Shown here: positions 19,488 to 29,227 of the stretch, one piece after another
How the letters are laid out: each line of letters starts with the position of its first letter
Position numbering within the stretch: the stretch's first letter is position 1
NCBI RefSeq assembly: GCF_000172175.1
Contig: NZ_ABJL02000007.1
Span: forward strand, 372,001 to 436,000
Reading direction: 5' to 3'
Length of the DNA: 64,000 nucleotides
From: Bacteroides intestinalis DSM 17393
GTDB taxonomy: Bacteria; Bacteroidota; Bacteroidia; Bacteroidales; Bacteroidaceae
Position numbers and translations under genes: made by a program
The notes under the pieces: generated by a model
The model's database searches: none
The model's input: only the letters and a program-made list of their open reading frames with translations
What the model was told of the DNA's origin: nothing

Positions 19488-20747
19488 ATGATAAGAGTCT
19501 CTTTGGGAGTGGCAATGATTTTATTGCTGACATCGACTGCTATATGCAAGGCAGAGGATTTCAGAAAGAAAACAGATCAGACATCCGGGTATACTCAGAA
19601 AGAAGTCTGGATGGCTTATGACGGATTTAATAAAACCTTTCTGGATTCAAACAAATATATCTATAAAACGGATACCTCCTTCGAACAGGCGATTGACCGC
19701 GGTAATGGTGCCGCAGCTATCTGGTGCCAGCCCATTTATTGGGAAATGGCTATGAATGCATATAAGCTGGCTAAGTCGGAGAAAGATAAAAGGAGAACTA
19801 AAGAGATGAGAAAGCTTTGTGAGAAGATTTTTGCTGGAAACAAAGCACATTATGCACATTTTGATTTTGATGATAATAATGAAAACACAGGTTGGTTCAT
19901 TTATGATGATATAATGTGGTGGACTATTGCTCTGTCGCGTGCCTATGAGCTATTTGGGGAGGAAGAATATCTTCGACTGGCAGAAGCCAGTTTTAAGCGG
20001 GTATGGTATGGCTCGGATAAGGTAGGAGACACAGGATCTTATGATGAAGAGGATGGAGGTATGTTCTGGCAATGGCAACCTATACGGAATCCGAATCCCA
20101 ATAAACCCGGAGATGGAAAGATGGCCTGTATCAATTTTCCCACTGTAGTAGCCGCCCTGACTCTCTATAACAATGTACCGGAAGGAAGACCGGAGCAAAC
20201 CGGACAAATTCCTGAATGCCAGTCAAAGAGGCAATATCTGGCGAAGGGTAAAGAGGTTTATGAATGGGGAGTTGAGAATCTGTTGGATCAGAAAACGGGT
20301 CGCGTTGCCGATAGCCGTCATGGTAAGGGTGCTCCGAATTGGAAAGCACATGTTTATAATCAGGCTACTTTTATCGGAGCCTCCGTTTTATTGTATAAAG
20401 CTACAGGTGAAAAACGCTATCTGGATCATGCGCTCCTGGCAGCTGACTATACTTTCAATGAGATGTCTTCTGCGGAACATATACTACCTTTTGAGCATGG
20501 AATCGAGCAAGGTATTTATACTGCTATTTTTGCTCAGTACATTGCTATGTTGGTATATGATTGCGGACAGACTCAATATCTTCCATATCTGCACCGCAAT
20601 ATTTGTTCCGGTTGGTCCAACAGGGATGAAGTACGTGGCATTTGTGGCGGTGAGTATACCCAAGCACTGTCAACCGATGTAGTGGTTGACAGTTATTCCG
20701 CTTCAGGCATACCGGCGCTGATGCTTTTGTTCCCTGCTATTCGATAA
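19488..20747 (+). CDS. GH76 family alpha-1,6-mannanase-like glycosidase
   Basis: Endo-acting enzyme family that cuts the alpha-1,6-mannose backbone of fungal mannan. 419 residues: signal peptide (about 1-22, ending AICKA, no lipobox), then an (alpha/alpha)6 barrel. The family's paired catalytic aspartates are visible as Asp140-Asp141 in NTGWFIYDDIMWW. Other features are QGIYTAIFAQYIAM and the terminal GGEYTQALSTD segment. No lipid anchor suggests a periplasmic or soluble location. Its stop overlaps the end of the convergent GH97 gene by 11 nt. Immediately divergent from HTCS2, whose operator lies between them. Confidence 0.92.
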   Translation: MIRVSLGVAMILLLTSTAICKAEDFRKKTDQTSGYTQKEVWMAYDGFNKTFLDSNKYIYKTDTSFEQAIDRGNGAAAIWCQPIYWEMAMNAYKLAKSEKDKRRTKEMRKLCEKIFAGNKAHYAHFDFDDNNENTGWFIYDDIMWWTIALSRAYELFGEEEYLRLAEASFKRVWYGSDKVGDTGSYDEEDGGMFWQWQPIRNPNPNKPGDGKMACINFPTVVAALTLYNNVPEGRPEQTGQIPECQSKRQYLAKGKEVYEWGVENLLDQKTGRVADSRHGKGAPNWKAHVYNQATFIGASVLLYKATGEKRYLDHALLAADYTFNEMSSAEHILPFEHGIEQGIYTAIFAQYIAMLVYDCGQTQYLPYLHRNICSGWSNRDEVRGICGGEYTQALSTDVVVDSYSASGIPALMLLFPAIR

Positions 20748-22686
20748 CAGCAGCGAAACCGCCATTCCGTACAAGACGTATGCTGATTTTCTCTCCCTTT
20801 TTCAGCGTACGTTCTTTTTTGCGATAATCCATAGCCTGACGGTCGGCATTGATTCCATCTTCAAAAGAAGTCATACGATATGTTTTTCCTTCTTTTAAGA
20901 AGCTGAAGTCCAAATCGAAAGTTCTTTCTTTCTGCTGGTTGTTAGTCATGCCACCAATGTACCATTTGTCTCCTTTGCGTTTGGCAACAATGGCATATTC
21001 ACCGGCTTTAGCTTCCAGAGCGATGGTTTCGTCCCAAGTCTGTGGAACCTGAGTAATGAACCGGGTACATTCTTCGTTACGGTAATAAAGTGTCGGATTG
21101 TCTGCCATCATCTGGAGTCCGCTTTCAAAGATGACGAACAGGGCCATCTGATAAGCGCGTGTACCTATGCTGGCGGAATTAGGACGTTCGCAACGATATA
21201 CTTCCGGTTGCATGCTGAACATGGCTCCGGGGGTATAATCCATCGGACCCACTGCATTTCTCATGAAAGGCAGGTAAACACTGTTATCCGGTTTACATCC
21301 GCCCATTTGTTCCATACCTCTTACGCCTTCATACGACAGTACGTTAGGATACTTATATTCTAACCCGGCCGGTTTGAATGAACCATGGAAATCAACAAAT
21401 AAATGATGTTTTGCGGCTTCCTTAGCCACTTTTTCATAGTAGTTAACCATCCATTGGTCACTCCGATCCATAAAGTCGATTTTAACGCCTTTTATTCCCC
21501 AATTTTCAAAAGTTCCAAAAAGCTCGAAGTTATTCTCTACTGCCAGCCATGTCAGCCAAAGTACAATGCCTACATTTTTCTCTTTGCCATAACGGATAAG
21601 TTCATGCAGGTCTACGTCCGGGTTGGGAGTATACGGATCTTTTGTAGATTTTGCCCAGCCTTCGTCCATGATGATATAGGGCACTCCGTAACGGGAGGCA
21701 AAGTCGATGAAGTACTTGTAGGTGTTCAGATTACATCCGGCTACAAAGTTTACGTCCGGACCGTAAGGAGTGGCACCATTCCACCATTCCCAACTGGCTA
21801 ATCCGGGCTTAATCCAGGATGTGTCTTCCAGTAGATTCTTGTCTGCCAGCTTATAGGTCATCGTATTTTCTATCAGTTGCCTGTCATCCTTGCTGATGAC
21901 GAAGTAACGCCAGGGAAAATCACGTTTTCCATTCGTCTTGGCTATATAATCCGCTTCTTTGAGAATCTTCAGGCTCCGGTCTCCATCTTCTCCGAATTCC
22001 ACCGGTACCTTCGGAAACACGGAATACATTCCATTGTTATTATTGCTTTTGAGGAATAGGGCAGGATAGTCCGTCAGATTCGATTCACTGATCAGGATCT
22101 TATAGCCTTTTTGTGTATCGATCAGGATGGGCAATAAAGCCATCTTGTCGGTTTCTTTCCAATCTTTGCTTTGTATGTGTTGATAGGCTTCTTCATAAGC
22201 TGTTTTGAAACTACCCGGTTGTTGGGTATGGAGTAAGTAATTATCCGGGAAATGCACTTGGAATGTCTCATTCTTTACCTCAACAATTCCTTTTTTGTTG
22301 GTGATGAAACGATAGGCAAGTCCGTCATTAAAGGCACGGAATTCCACAGAATAATCTCCCTTGAATTTCAATATGAGCTGATTGTAATTGTTGGAGACGG
22401 TTGAATACTTAAGTGGTACAATAGGGGTTAATTCTTCCTGAATGCTTTTGGAGGTTGCTTTTAGCAGTTTGGGGTTAGCCCCCAATTGCAGGTTACCTAT
22501 TTCCAATTGCAGGTTGCCTTTTTCCAGTAATGTTTCATTCTGGTAGGTAATGTCGTAGTCGATTTTATCCGAAAGACTGATGGATATACCGATATTCTTA
22601 TCCGGGGATGACAACTTATATATCTTTTGGCTATGGCCATATAAAGATACACAAAATGCACAAAGTAACAACAGGTGTTTTTTCAT
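20737..22686 (-). CDS. GH97 family alpha-glycosidase
   Basis: 649 residues with signal peptide (about 1-19, SLYGHSQ). N-terminal beta-super-sandwich (about 20-270), catalytic (beta/alpha)8 barrel (about 280-560, PYIIMDEGWAKS, IVLWLTW), C-terminal beta domain. GH97 has an inverting branch (SusB-type alpha-glucosidase, Glu base) and a retaining branch with an Asp nucleophile. Here Asp404 in GVKIDFMDRSDQW occupies the retaining nucleophile position, so an alpha-galactosidase-like retaining enzyme is more likely than a SusB-type glucosidase. A GH97 next to GH38 also occurs in the alpha-mannan locus of B. thetaiotaomicron. It may trim alpha-linked caps on the glycan (inference). Confidence 0.92.
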   Translation of the reverse strand: MKKHLLLLCAFCVSLYGHSQKIYKLSSPDKNIGISISLSDKIDYDITYQNETLLEKGNLQLEIGNLQLGANPKLLKATSKSIQEELTPIVPLKYSTVSNNYNQLILKFKGDYSVEFRAFNDGLAYRFITNKKGIVEVKNETFQVHFPDNYLLHTQQPGSFKTAYEEAYQHIQSKDWKETDKMALLPILIDTQKGYKILISESNLTDYPALFLKSNNNNGMYSVFPKVPVEFGEDGDRSLKILKEADYIAKTNGKRDFPWRYFVISKDDRQLIENTMTYKLADKNLLEDTSWIKPGLASWEWWNGATPYGPDVNFVAGCNLNTYKYFIDFASRYGVPYIIMDEGWAKSTKDPYTPNPDVDLHELIRYGKEKNVGIVLWLTWLAVENNFELFGTFENWGIKGVKIDFMDRSDQWMVNYYEKVAKEAAKHHLFVDFHGSFKPAGLEYKYPNVLSYEGVRGMEQMGGCKPDNSVYLPFMRNAVGPMDYTPGAMFSMQPEVYRCERPNSASIGTRAYQMALFVIFESGLQMMADNPTLYYRNEECTRFITQVPQTWDETIALEAKAGEYAIVAKRKGDKWYIGGMTNNQQKERTFDLDFSFLKEGKTYRMTSFEDGINADRQAMDYRKKERTLKKGEKISIRLVRNGGFAAVIE

Positions 22687-22713
22687 GGTAAATAATTGTT
22701 TTATGTTTCGGTG

Positions 22714-22782
22714 TAAAAGTACTGCGTTGTGTAGATTATCCTTTATGTATTCGTGACATTTATGTGTTTTTTTTGCGACATT
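22714..22782. promoter_or_regulatory. GH97/GH38 divergent control region with two GACATT boxes 22 nt apart
   Basis: GTGACATT (22753-22760) and GCGACATT (22775-22782) form a direct repeat spaced 22 nt. On the minus strand a near-consensus -7 TACTTTTA lies at 22714-22721, with the proximal GACAT starting 34 nt upstream of it. The same motif and distance recur before the GH76-GH125 operon at 32031. Probable HTCS2 site (inference). Confidence 0.55.
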
Positions 22783-22878
22783 CGGGCTTTATATACAATA
22801 ATGTCATATATCCGTATACCGGATGACCTCATGACGCCCTATCTTTACCTCACACTAAAAACATTAAATGCGAATGCT

Positions 22879-25800
22879 ATGAATTTGAAACAATCTCTTA
22901 TGGTATGTGGTGCTTTTCTGGCACTGACAAACGGAGTCGTTTCAGCCCAGACTACTGCTACGAAAACGGCAAAAGTATATACTGTGGCTGATGCTCATCT
23001 GGATACCCAATGGAATTGGGATGTGCAAACCACCATTAAAGAATATGTGTGGAACACATTAAACCAGAACCTGCTTCTACTGAAGCAATATCCCAATTAT
23101 ATTTTTAATTTTGAAGGAGGTGTAAAGTATGCCTGGATGAAGGAATTTTATCCCCGGGAATACGAATTGTTGAAGGAGTACATCAAAGAAGGACGTTGGC
23201 ACATTTCCGGTAGTAGCTGGGATGCCAATGATGCTTTAGTTCCTTCCACCGAATCCTTCATCCGTAACATTATGTTGGGTCAGGAATACTACCGGAAGGA
23301 ATTCGGGGTGGAGAGTACCGATATTTTTCTTCCCGACTGTTTCGGTTTCGGCTGGACTTTACCCACTATTGCCGCTCATTGTAGTCTGATAGGTTTCTCC
23401 TCTCAAAAGCTGGACTGGCGTGTACATCCTTTCTTTGGAAAGAGTAAACATCCTTTCACCATTGGAGTGTGGAAAGGAATAGATGGTTCTTCTATCATGC
23501 TGGCTCATGGTTACGGCTATGGTAAAAGATGGAATGATGTAGATTTATCTGAAAATAAAGAGCTGATGGAATTAGCGGAGCGTACCCCTTTGAAAACTGT
23601 TTACCGTTATTATGGAACAGGTGACATCGGTGGTTCACCTACTATTGGTTCCGTACGTTCCGTAGAGAAAGGCGTGAAGGGTAATGGTCCATTGCAAATT
23701 ATAAGTGCTACGAGCGACCAGTTGTTCAAGGATTATCAGCCTTACAAAGAACATCCTGAACTTCCTATGTACGATGGTGAACTATTGATGGACGTACATG
23801 GTACCGGATGTTATACTTCGCAAGCGGCTATGAAACTCTATAACCGCCAGAACGAACTTCTGGGTGATGCAGCCGAACGTGCGGCAGTAGGTGCCGAGTG
23901 GCTGAATCTTGCAGATTATCCCGGTACTTTCCTGACTGATGCGTGGAAACGCTTTATATATCATCAGTTCCATGACGACCTGACGGGAACCAGTATTCCC
24001 CGTGCCTATGAATTCTCATGGAATGATGAATTAATTTCTCTTTCTCAATTCTCAGATGTGCTGACATCCTCAGTACGCGGCGTTGCCAGCCAACTGGATA
24101 CCCGCGTAAAAGGTATTCCTGTAGTACTTTATAATCCGTTGGGCTTCTCTGCAAAGAGTGTGGTGGAAGTGGAAGTCAGTATGCCGCGCGCTCCCAAAGG
24201 CGTATCTGTTTTTGATGAGGCGGGAAAGAAAGTGGCTTCTCAATTGCTTTCTTATCAAAACGGGAAAGCAAATCTGCTGATTGATGCTGTGGTACCTCCG
24301 GTAGGTTATGCTGTATATGATGTCCGTACTTCCGGTGAAAAGGCTACAGAGCTCTCTGCACCGGTCCGTGAAGGCGAAAACTACCGGGTAGAAAACTCCG
24401 TATACAGTATGAAGCTGGATGCTAACGGAGATATCATTTCTTTGCTGGACAAGAAAAACGATAAAGAGATTGTGAAGCCCGGAAAGGCTATCCGTCTGGC
24501 TCTCTTTACGGAGAACAAATCTTATAGCTGGCCGGCTTGGGAGATTCTGAAAGAAACCATAGATAAAGAACCTATTTCCATTACGGATAAGAATGCTGAG
24601 GTTACACTGGTGGAAAACGGTCCGCTACGTAAAACAATCCGTATCAAGAAGCAGCATGATGAATCAGTTTTCTGCCAATACATCCGGCTTTATGAAGGAA
24701 GTCAGGCACCTCGTATCGATTTCTATAACGAAATAGAATGGCAGAGTACCAACGCCCTGCTGAAAGCAGAGTTTCCTCTGAACGTTTCTAATGAGAAGGC
24801 GACCTATGATTTGGGTATCGGCAGCATACAGAGAGGCAATAATGTCCCTACAGCCTATGAAGTATATGCACATTATTGGGCCGATCTGACCGACAAGAAT
24901 GAAAGTTATGGAGTTTCTATATTGAATGACAGCAAATACGGATGGGATAAGCCCAATGACAATACGATTCGTCTCACGCTATTGCACACACCGGAAACAA
25001 AGCGAAACTATGCTTATCAGAATCGTCAGGATTTTGGTTTCCATAGCTTTACTTATAGCTTGATAGGTCATGACGGTAAGCTGGATAAAGCGGAAACCGT
25101 TCAGCAAGGAGAATTGTTGAATCAGCGTCTGAAGGCTTTCCAGACTGATAGTCATAAAGGTACATTAGGCAAAACTTTCTCTTTCGCTTCATCTGATAAT
25201 CGGAATGTACTGCTTAAAGCATTGAAGAAAGCTGAAAGTTCTGATGAATATGTGGTACGTGTGTACGAAACTGAGGGTAAGCAGGAACAGAAAGCTACTC
25301 TGACTTTTGCCGGAGAGATAACCGCTGCTTGTGAAGCAGACGGAACGGAGAAGAAGATCGGTAATGCTTCATTCGCAGGAAACACCTTGCAGGTTTCTTT
25401 AAAACCCTATTCTGTCAAGACATTCAAGATCAAGTTGAAACCTTCCGGGTCAGTGGCTGCCACATTGGATTCAGAATATCTCGCGTTGAATTATAACCGT
25501 AAATGTGCTTCATGGAACGAATTCCGTAATGAAGGAAATTTTGAATCCGGCTATTCCTATGCAGCCGAACTGCTTCCTGAATCATTGACTGTGAATCAGA
25601 TTCCTTTCAAGCTGGGTGAGAAAGATGCTGCCAACGGTATGACTTGTAACGGAGATACCCTGCAAATTCCTGTAGGCAAAGGATATAACCGTATTTATTT
25701 CCTTGCAGCTGCCACCGATGCGGATTATGAAGCTACCTTTACCACCGGTAAAACACAGCAGAAAGCCTTTGTCCCTTGTTATACCGGATTTATCGGTCAA

Positions 25801-26508
25801 TGGGGACATACGAATCATACAGAAGGGTATTTGAAAGAAGCTGAAATAGCCTATGTAGGTACTCACCGCCATGGAGCTACCGAAGATCTTCCTTATGAAT
25901 TTACCTATATGTTTAAGATAGGGGTAGATATTCCTAAGGGTGCCACTACAGTTATATTGCCTGCAAACGAAAAGATCGTTCTTTTTGCCGCTACTGCTGT
26001 AAAAGAAACAATGGAACCAGTGGAAGTAGCTACCCAATTATTCAGGACTGCCGTGAAAGGTTCAGTTACCATCAAGGAAGCTACCGTTCCCAAGGAGAAC
26101 ATCTTGAAAGAAGCCCATGTGATGGGTTGGTCAGGATATACGCGTGAAGGTGAACACCCCCGTCTGATGGTGGATGGAAATAGCGAAACAAAGTGGTGTG
26201 ATACCAGTATATTACCCAACTACGTGGATTTCGACCTGGGTGAAAACAAGACTATCAGCGGCTGGAAATTACTCAATGCCGGACAAGAAAGCCAATCCTG
26301 GATTACAAGTGACTGCTTCCTACAGGTGAAAAATGCTGTTAACGAAGAATGGAAGACGGTAGACGGAATATTTGGTAACTCAAGTAACGAAGTATCCAGA
26401 AATCTTTCGCAGCCGATAGAAGCGCGTTATGTTCGTCTCTTGGTAACTAGACCGACACAAAGCAAAAATGGAAATGCAGTGCGTATCTATGAATTTAATG
26501 TGTATTAA
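22879..26508 (+). CDS. GH38 family alpha-mannosidase with C-terminal discoidin-like domain
   Basis: Zinc-dependent retaining alpha-mannosidase. The open frame begins at 22753, but the sequence before the ATG at 22879 overlaps the regulatory repeats and lacks a signal. From 22879 the protein starts MNLKQSLMVCGAFLALTNGV, a good signal peptide ending near SAQ, giving 1209 residues. Metal ligands His40 and Asp42 (DAHLDTQW), nucleophile Asp153 (LPDCFGFGW), further metal ligand in YHQFHDDLTG. Central helical bundle and beta-sandwich domains follow. The last ~135 residues (HPRLMVDGNSETKWCD ... YVRLLVT) form an F5/8-type C (CBM32-like) domain. Acts on mannan side chains or released oligomannose, with GH76 and GH125. 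Confidence 0.95.
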   Translation: MNLKQSLMVCGAFLALTNGVVSAQTTATKTAKVYTVADAHLDTQWNWDVQTTIKEYVWNTLNQNLLLLKQYPNYIFNFEGGVKYAWMKEFYPREYELLKEYIKEGRWHISGSSWDANDALVPSTESFIRNIMLGQEYYRKEFGVESTDIFLPDCFGFGWTLPTIAAHCSLIGFSSQKLDWRVHPFFGKSKHPFTIGVWKGIDGSSIMLAHGYGYGKRWNDVDLSENKELMELAERTPLKTVYRYYGTGDIGGSPTIGSVRSVEKGVKGNGPLQIISATSDQLFKDYQPYKEHPELPMYDGELLMDVHGTGCYTSQAAMKLYNRQNELLGDAAERAAVGAEWLNLADYPGTFLTDAWKRFIYHQFHDDLTGTSIPRAYEFSWNDELISLSQFSDVLTSSVRGVASQLDTRVKGIPVVLYNPLGFSAKSVVEVEVSMPRAPKGVSVFDEAGKKVASQLLSYQNGKANLLIDAVVPPVGYAVYDVRTSGEKATELSAPVREGENYRVENSVYSMKLDANGDIISLLDKKNDKEIVKPGKAIRLALFTENKSYSWPAWEILKETIDKEPISITDKNAEVTLVENGPLRKTIRIKKQHDESVFCQYIRLYEGSQAPRIDFYNEIEWQSTNALLKAEFPLNVSNEKATYDLGIGSIQRGNNVPTAYEVYAHYWADLTDKNESYGVSILNDSKYGWDKPNDNTIRLTLLHTPETKRNYAYQNRQDFGFHSFTYSLIGHDGKLDKAETVQQGELLNQRLKAFQTDSHKGTLGKTFSFASSDNRNVLLKALKKAESSDEYVVRVYETEGKQEQKATLTFAGEITAACEADGTEKKIGNASFAGNTLQVSLKPYSVKTFKIKLKPSGSVAATLDSEYLALNYNRKCASWNEFRNEGNFESGYSYAAELLPESLTVNQIPFKLGEKDAANGMTCNGDTLQIPVGKGYNRIYFLAAATDADYEATFTTGKTQQKAFVPCYTGFIGQWGHTNHTEGYLKEAEIAYVGTHRHGATEDLPYEFTYMFKIGVDIPKGATTVILPANEKIVLFAATAVKETMEPVEVATQLFRTAVKGSVTIKEATVPKENILKEAHVMGWSGYTREGEHPRLMVDGNSETKWCDTSILPNYVDFDLGENKTISGWKLLNAGQESQSWITSDCFLQVKNAVNEEWKTVDGIFGNSSNEVSRNLSQPIEARYVRLLVTRPTQSKNGNAVRIYEFNVY

Positions 26509-26525
26509 ATAAAGGCGTTTGAATT

Positions 26526-26569
26526 AAAATCCCCGGTATCCTTCTTCATGACGGGATATCGGGGATTTT
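26526..26569 (+). terminator. Terminator after GH38
   Basis: Arms AAAATCCCCGGTATCC (26526-26541) and GGATATCGGGGATTTT (26554-26569) pair with one wobble, 17 nt after the stop, followed by a short T-rich stretch. Confidence 0.8.
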
Positions 26570-26576
26570 CTATTTG

Positions 26577-26681
26577 AACCCTATCTGAAACATACTTGCT
26601 TCGTACCATTGCCGTACTTTCTCCACTCAGAGGTACCTCTGGATGGAGAAGGTACGGAGCAAGTGTGCTTCAGATAGGGCT
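26577..26681. repeat. 105-nt imperfect inverted repeat between convergent genes
   Basis: The 31-nt left arm (26577-26607) matches the reverse complement of the right arm (26651-26681) at 27 of 31 positions. All four differences are transitions. Inside are a second arm pair (GTACTTTCTCCA / TGGAGAAGGTAC) and the central palindrome AGAGGTACCTCT (26629-26640), so nearly the whole 105 nt can fold as one hairpin. It lies between the GH38 terminator and the DUF4965 stop. Could be a mobile-type palindromic unit or a terminator; no T-run on either side. Confidence 0.8.
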
Positions 26682-26702
26682 CAGGTATGGTGCAGGAGAT
26701 AC

Positions 26703-29219
26703 TTATTTCTCCTGCATTTTGTCCATCAGTACTTTTATCCAGTAACCTCCGATTACAGAACGAGCCTTAAAACCAACCCAGGTACCTGTATCGGTATAGT
26801 GCCAGTCGTTCATTGGTACACGGGAGATTGTTTCATTGGCATATTTGTAAATGGGATCAATGAACTTTTCAAATGTAGCCTGGTCGGAAGCCATGGCGGC
26901 TGTCCACATAATCCAATCGGACTTGCTGTAAGTCTTGCGGTTATCCAGCGGCAGACCGTAAGCATTCTGTTTGGTCAGGTAATATTTGATTTCCTTTTCA
27001 GCAACACCGGGGAATAGGTTCAAATTCCACATCTTGTCCCATACCATATTATACTTCTGGCTCCAAGTGTTTTCACGGTCGAAAGCCAGACGGTAGTGGT
27101 CACCTTCACGTGCCATTTCTTCCCATTTTACGGCCATCTTTTTTGCAGTTGTTGCGTATCGGGCAGCAACATCATTCATGCCAAGCATACGTGCCATTTC
27201 GCTATAAGCGGCAACGCCCATGATTGCTTTTACGGACAGGTTGGTATTGTGTGCCCAGTGTCCGGCAAAGTCATCCGTACATAATTGGTTCTCAGGATTC
27301 TGCCCGTATTCTGCAAGATAGTCGGTCCAGATAGTCAATAGATCCCAGTACCGTTTGGCATAATTGGCATTGCCTTCTGCTTTGGCAATGGCTGCTGTCA
27401 GAATTACCATATTACCCCCTTCCTCAAGTGGCATATCACCGCCGTACACCTGACCGTTGGCTATGGGATAGGTGCCCAGGTCGTGAGCAGGGAACGGCTT
27501 ATTCCAGCGTCCGCTTGCACTGTATTCGAAGATACTGGTCATCATTGCTTTTTGGAGGTCGGGATTATATATCAGGAACAAGGGGGCGGAAGGATAAGTC
27601 AGGTCAACCGTATTGACACATCCGTTGCTATTGTTTTCTTTAGAGAAGAACAGCAAATTGCCTTTTTCATCTTTAAACAGCTTATGGGCGGCAATCACCT
27701 GACGGTAAGCTAATGCGCAGAGTTCGGCATATTTGCGACCGCCAGCCTGTTCGGCATCATTCAGAATCATGGCATCGTAGGCACGGCAACGATGCATGAT
27801 GCTTTCATAATTTTCTTTGGCACGTTCGAATGCATCGAAGATACTTACTTTACCATCGTGTTTCCAGTAAGCCATACGACGCTGGTACATGTATTCGATG
27901 GAATAAATGTCGTCGTAACCTACCATCATGAATCCGGACTTTCCGGTTGCAGATACCATTCCCAAGTTGTCGGTGTATGCCATGGCAGGCATCAGTTTTG
28001 CCTGACGTGTGACGATCTCCCCTTTGCTGGGAAGTAACTTTCCGCTTGAGGCAAATGTCGATTTCATTTCATTGTAATCGCCCAAGCTGACTGCTGTGGT
28101 TGCATTCATATTGCCTGCAATATAAGCATACCCCCAGTCTATACAAATCAGGTCGCCTTTGTGGGCTGTGACGGGTTGGTCGATCGTTCCGGCCTGTATA
28201 TAACTCAAACCATTGCGGCGGATCACTTTAGCAATTGTAGGTTGTATGGGTTTGTTTACTGCCAGTTGTGGAGTGGTTTCTATATATACCTGTACATCAT
28301 GCTGTTTTTTGTCGATGGAGCGCACCTGATAAGAGATGTAGTTGACCGGAGTAGAGATGAGATCCAGATCGTCCAGCATCAAGGGGGCTGTAAACACGAC
28401 ATTCAGTTCTACCGGTCCGCAAGCGAATGTATAATAAGTCTGCGTGGGCAACACGGAAACAGATTTCTGTATGGCAAGATTTTCAAAGGCAGTCGTTTGG
28501 TTGTTAGGCACGAATAACCCGAAATCTACATAGGCGCCTCCGGTTGTATTGTGACAGTGGGCGGCAATTACATTTTTGCCTTTGCGAAGCTTCTTTTTGG
28601 TTTCAGCAGTCAATTCCAAGAGTACGTTGTCTCTCCAGCAATAATCTGTTGCTACCAGGCGTTCGCCATTCAGATAGAGTTCAAAGACATCATCATGCGA
28701 GTATTTCAGGTAGACCGGACGGTTGCTCAGATCTTCGTTCAGGTTGAATTCACGACGTACCCAAATGTCCGGTTCACTTTTCCAAGGGGTTCCGATCATA
28801 GATCTGTCTGAACTTCCGAAAGCTGCTTTTCCGGCTTTCCAACCGTTGGCATTGTATTCGATGTCTGTCCAGTTTCCGGCGGGTTGTTGGAAGGTGTAGT
28901 TACCTTCCCATATTTCATCTTCAACCATTGGGAGTATAGCCTCCAACGTTTGTTTTCCCATGAAACGATATACTTTTCCGTCTACACGGACAGCTCCGAT
29001 AAGCGGATGTTCGGTTCCGGTCCAGTGTTCGGTACTTCCTTCATTCAGTTTGTCGTAGGGTGACCAGATGGAAAGGTATGGATCGGAAGTAATCAGTGGC
29101 ACAGATGGTGCACGAAGTTCCGTTTTCTGTACAGGTGTGAACAAGTCGGCTGCTTGTGATTGGCAGAACAGTCCGATTGCCAACATCGTTGTAAATAGAC
29201 TTTTCATTTGTTTTTGCAT
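26703..29219 (-). CDS. DUF4965/DUF5127/DUF1793 (glutaminase A-like) exported protein
   Basis: 838 residues, signal peptide ending near SQAAD (about residue 24); MKSL four codons in is an alternative start. The N-terminal portion (about 25-420) is beta-rich with a galactose-binding-like stretch (WVRREFNLNEDLSNRPVYLKYSHDDVFELYLNGERL). The C-terminal part (about 470-835) is an (alpha/alpha)6 barrel with PAHDLGTYP, DMPLEEGGNM, LCTDDFAGHWAHNTNLSVKA and the final HYTDTGTWVGFKARSVIGGYW. This family is annotated glutaminase because of a fungal member, but in Bacteroides it recurs in glycan loci, so a glycosidase-like activity on a mannan branch is plausible (inference). It is third in the GH76-GH125-DUF4965 operon, 8 nt after the GH125 stop. 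Confidence 0.85.
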   Translation of the reverse strand: MQKQMKSLFTTMLAIGLFCQSQAADLFTPVQKTELRAPSVPLITSDPYLSIWSPYDKLNEGSTEHWTGTEHPLIGAVRVDGKVYRFMGKQTLEAILPMVEDEIWEGNYTFQQPAGNWTDIEYNANGWKAGKAAFGSSDRSMIGTPWKSEPDIWVRREFNLNEDLSNRPVYLKYSHDDVFELYLNGERLVATDYCWRDNVLLELTAETKKKLRKGKNVIAAHCHNTTGGAYVDFGLFVPNNQTTAFENLAIQKSVSVLPTQTYYTFACGPVELNVVFTAPLMLDDLDLISTPVNYISYQVRSIDKKQHDVQVYIETTPQLAVNKPIQPTIAKVIRRNGLSYIQAGTIDQPVTAHKGDLICIDWGYAYIAGNMNATTAVSLGDYNEMKSTFASSGKLLPSKGEIVTRQAKLMPAMAYTDNLGMVSATGKSGFMMVGYDDIYSIEYMYQRRMAYWKHDGKVSIFDAFERAKENYESIMHRCRAYDAMILNDAEQAGGRKYAELCALAYRQVIAAHKLFKDEKGNLLFFSKENNSNGCVNTVDLTYPSAPLFLIYNPDLQKAMMTSIFEYSASGRWNKPFPAHDLGTYPIANGQVYGGDMPLEEGGNMVILTAAIAKAEGNANYAKRYWDLLTIWTDYLAEYGQNPENQLCTDDFAGHWAHNTNLSVKAIMGVAAYSEMARMLGMNDVAARYATTAKKMAVKWEEMAREGDHYRLAFDRENTWSQKYNMVWDKMWNLNLFPGVAEKEIKYYLTKQNAYGLPLDNRKTYSKSDWIMWTAAMASDQATFEKFIDPIYKYANETISRVPMNDWHYTDTGTWVGFKARSVIGGYWIKVLMDKMQEK

Positions 29220-29227
29220 CTTGTTTT

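Noticed and set aside
22753..22878. Extended N-terminus of the GH38 protein
   Set aside because: It would overlap the putative operator repeats and hides the signal peptide; the later ATG gives a clean exported protein.
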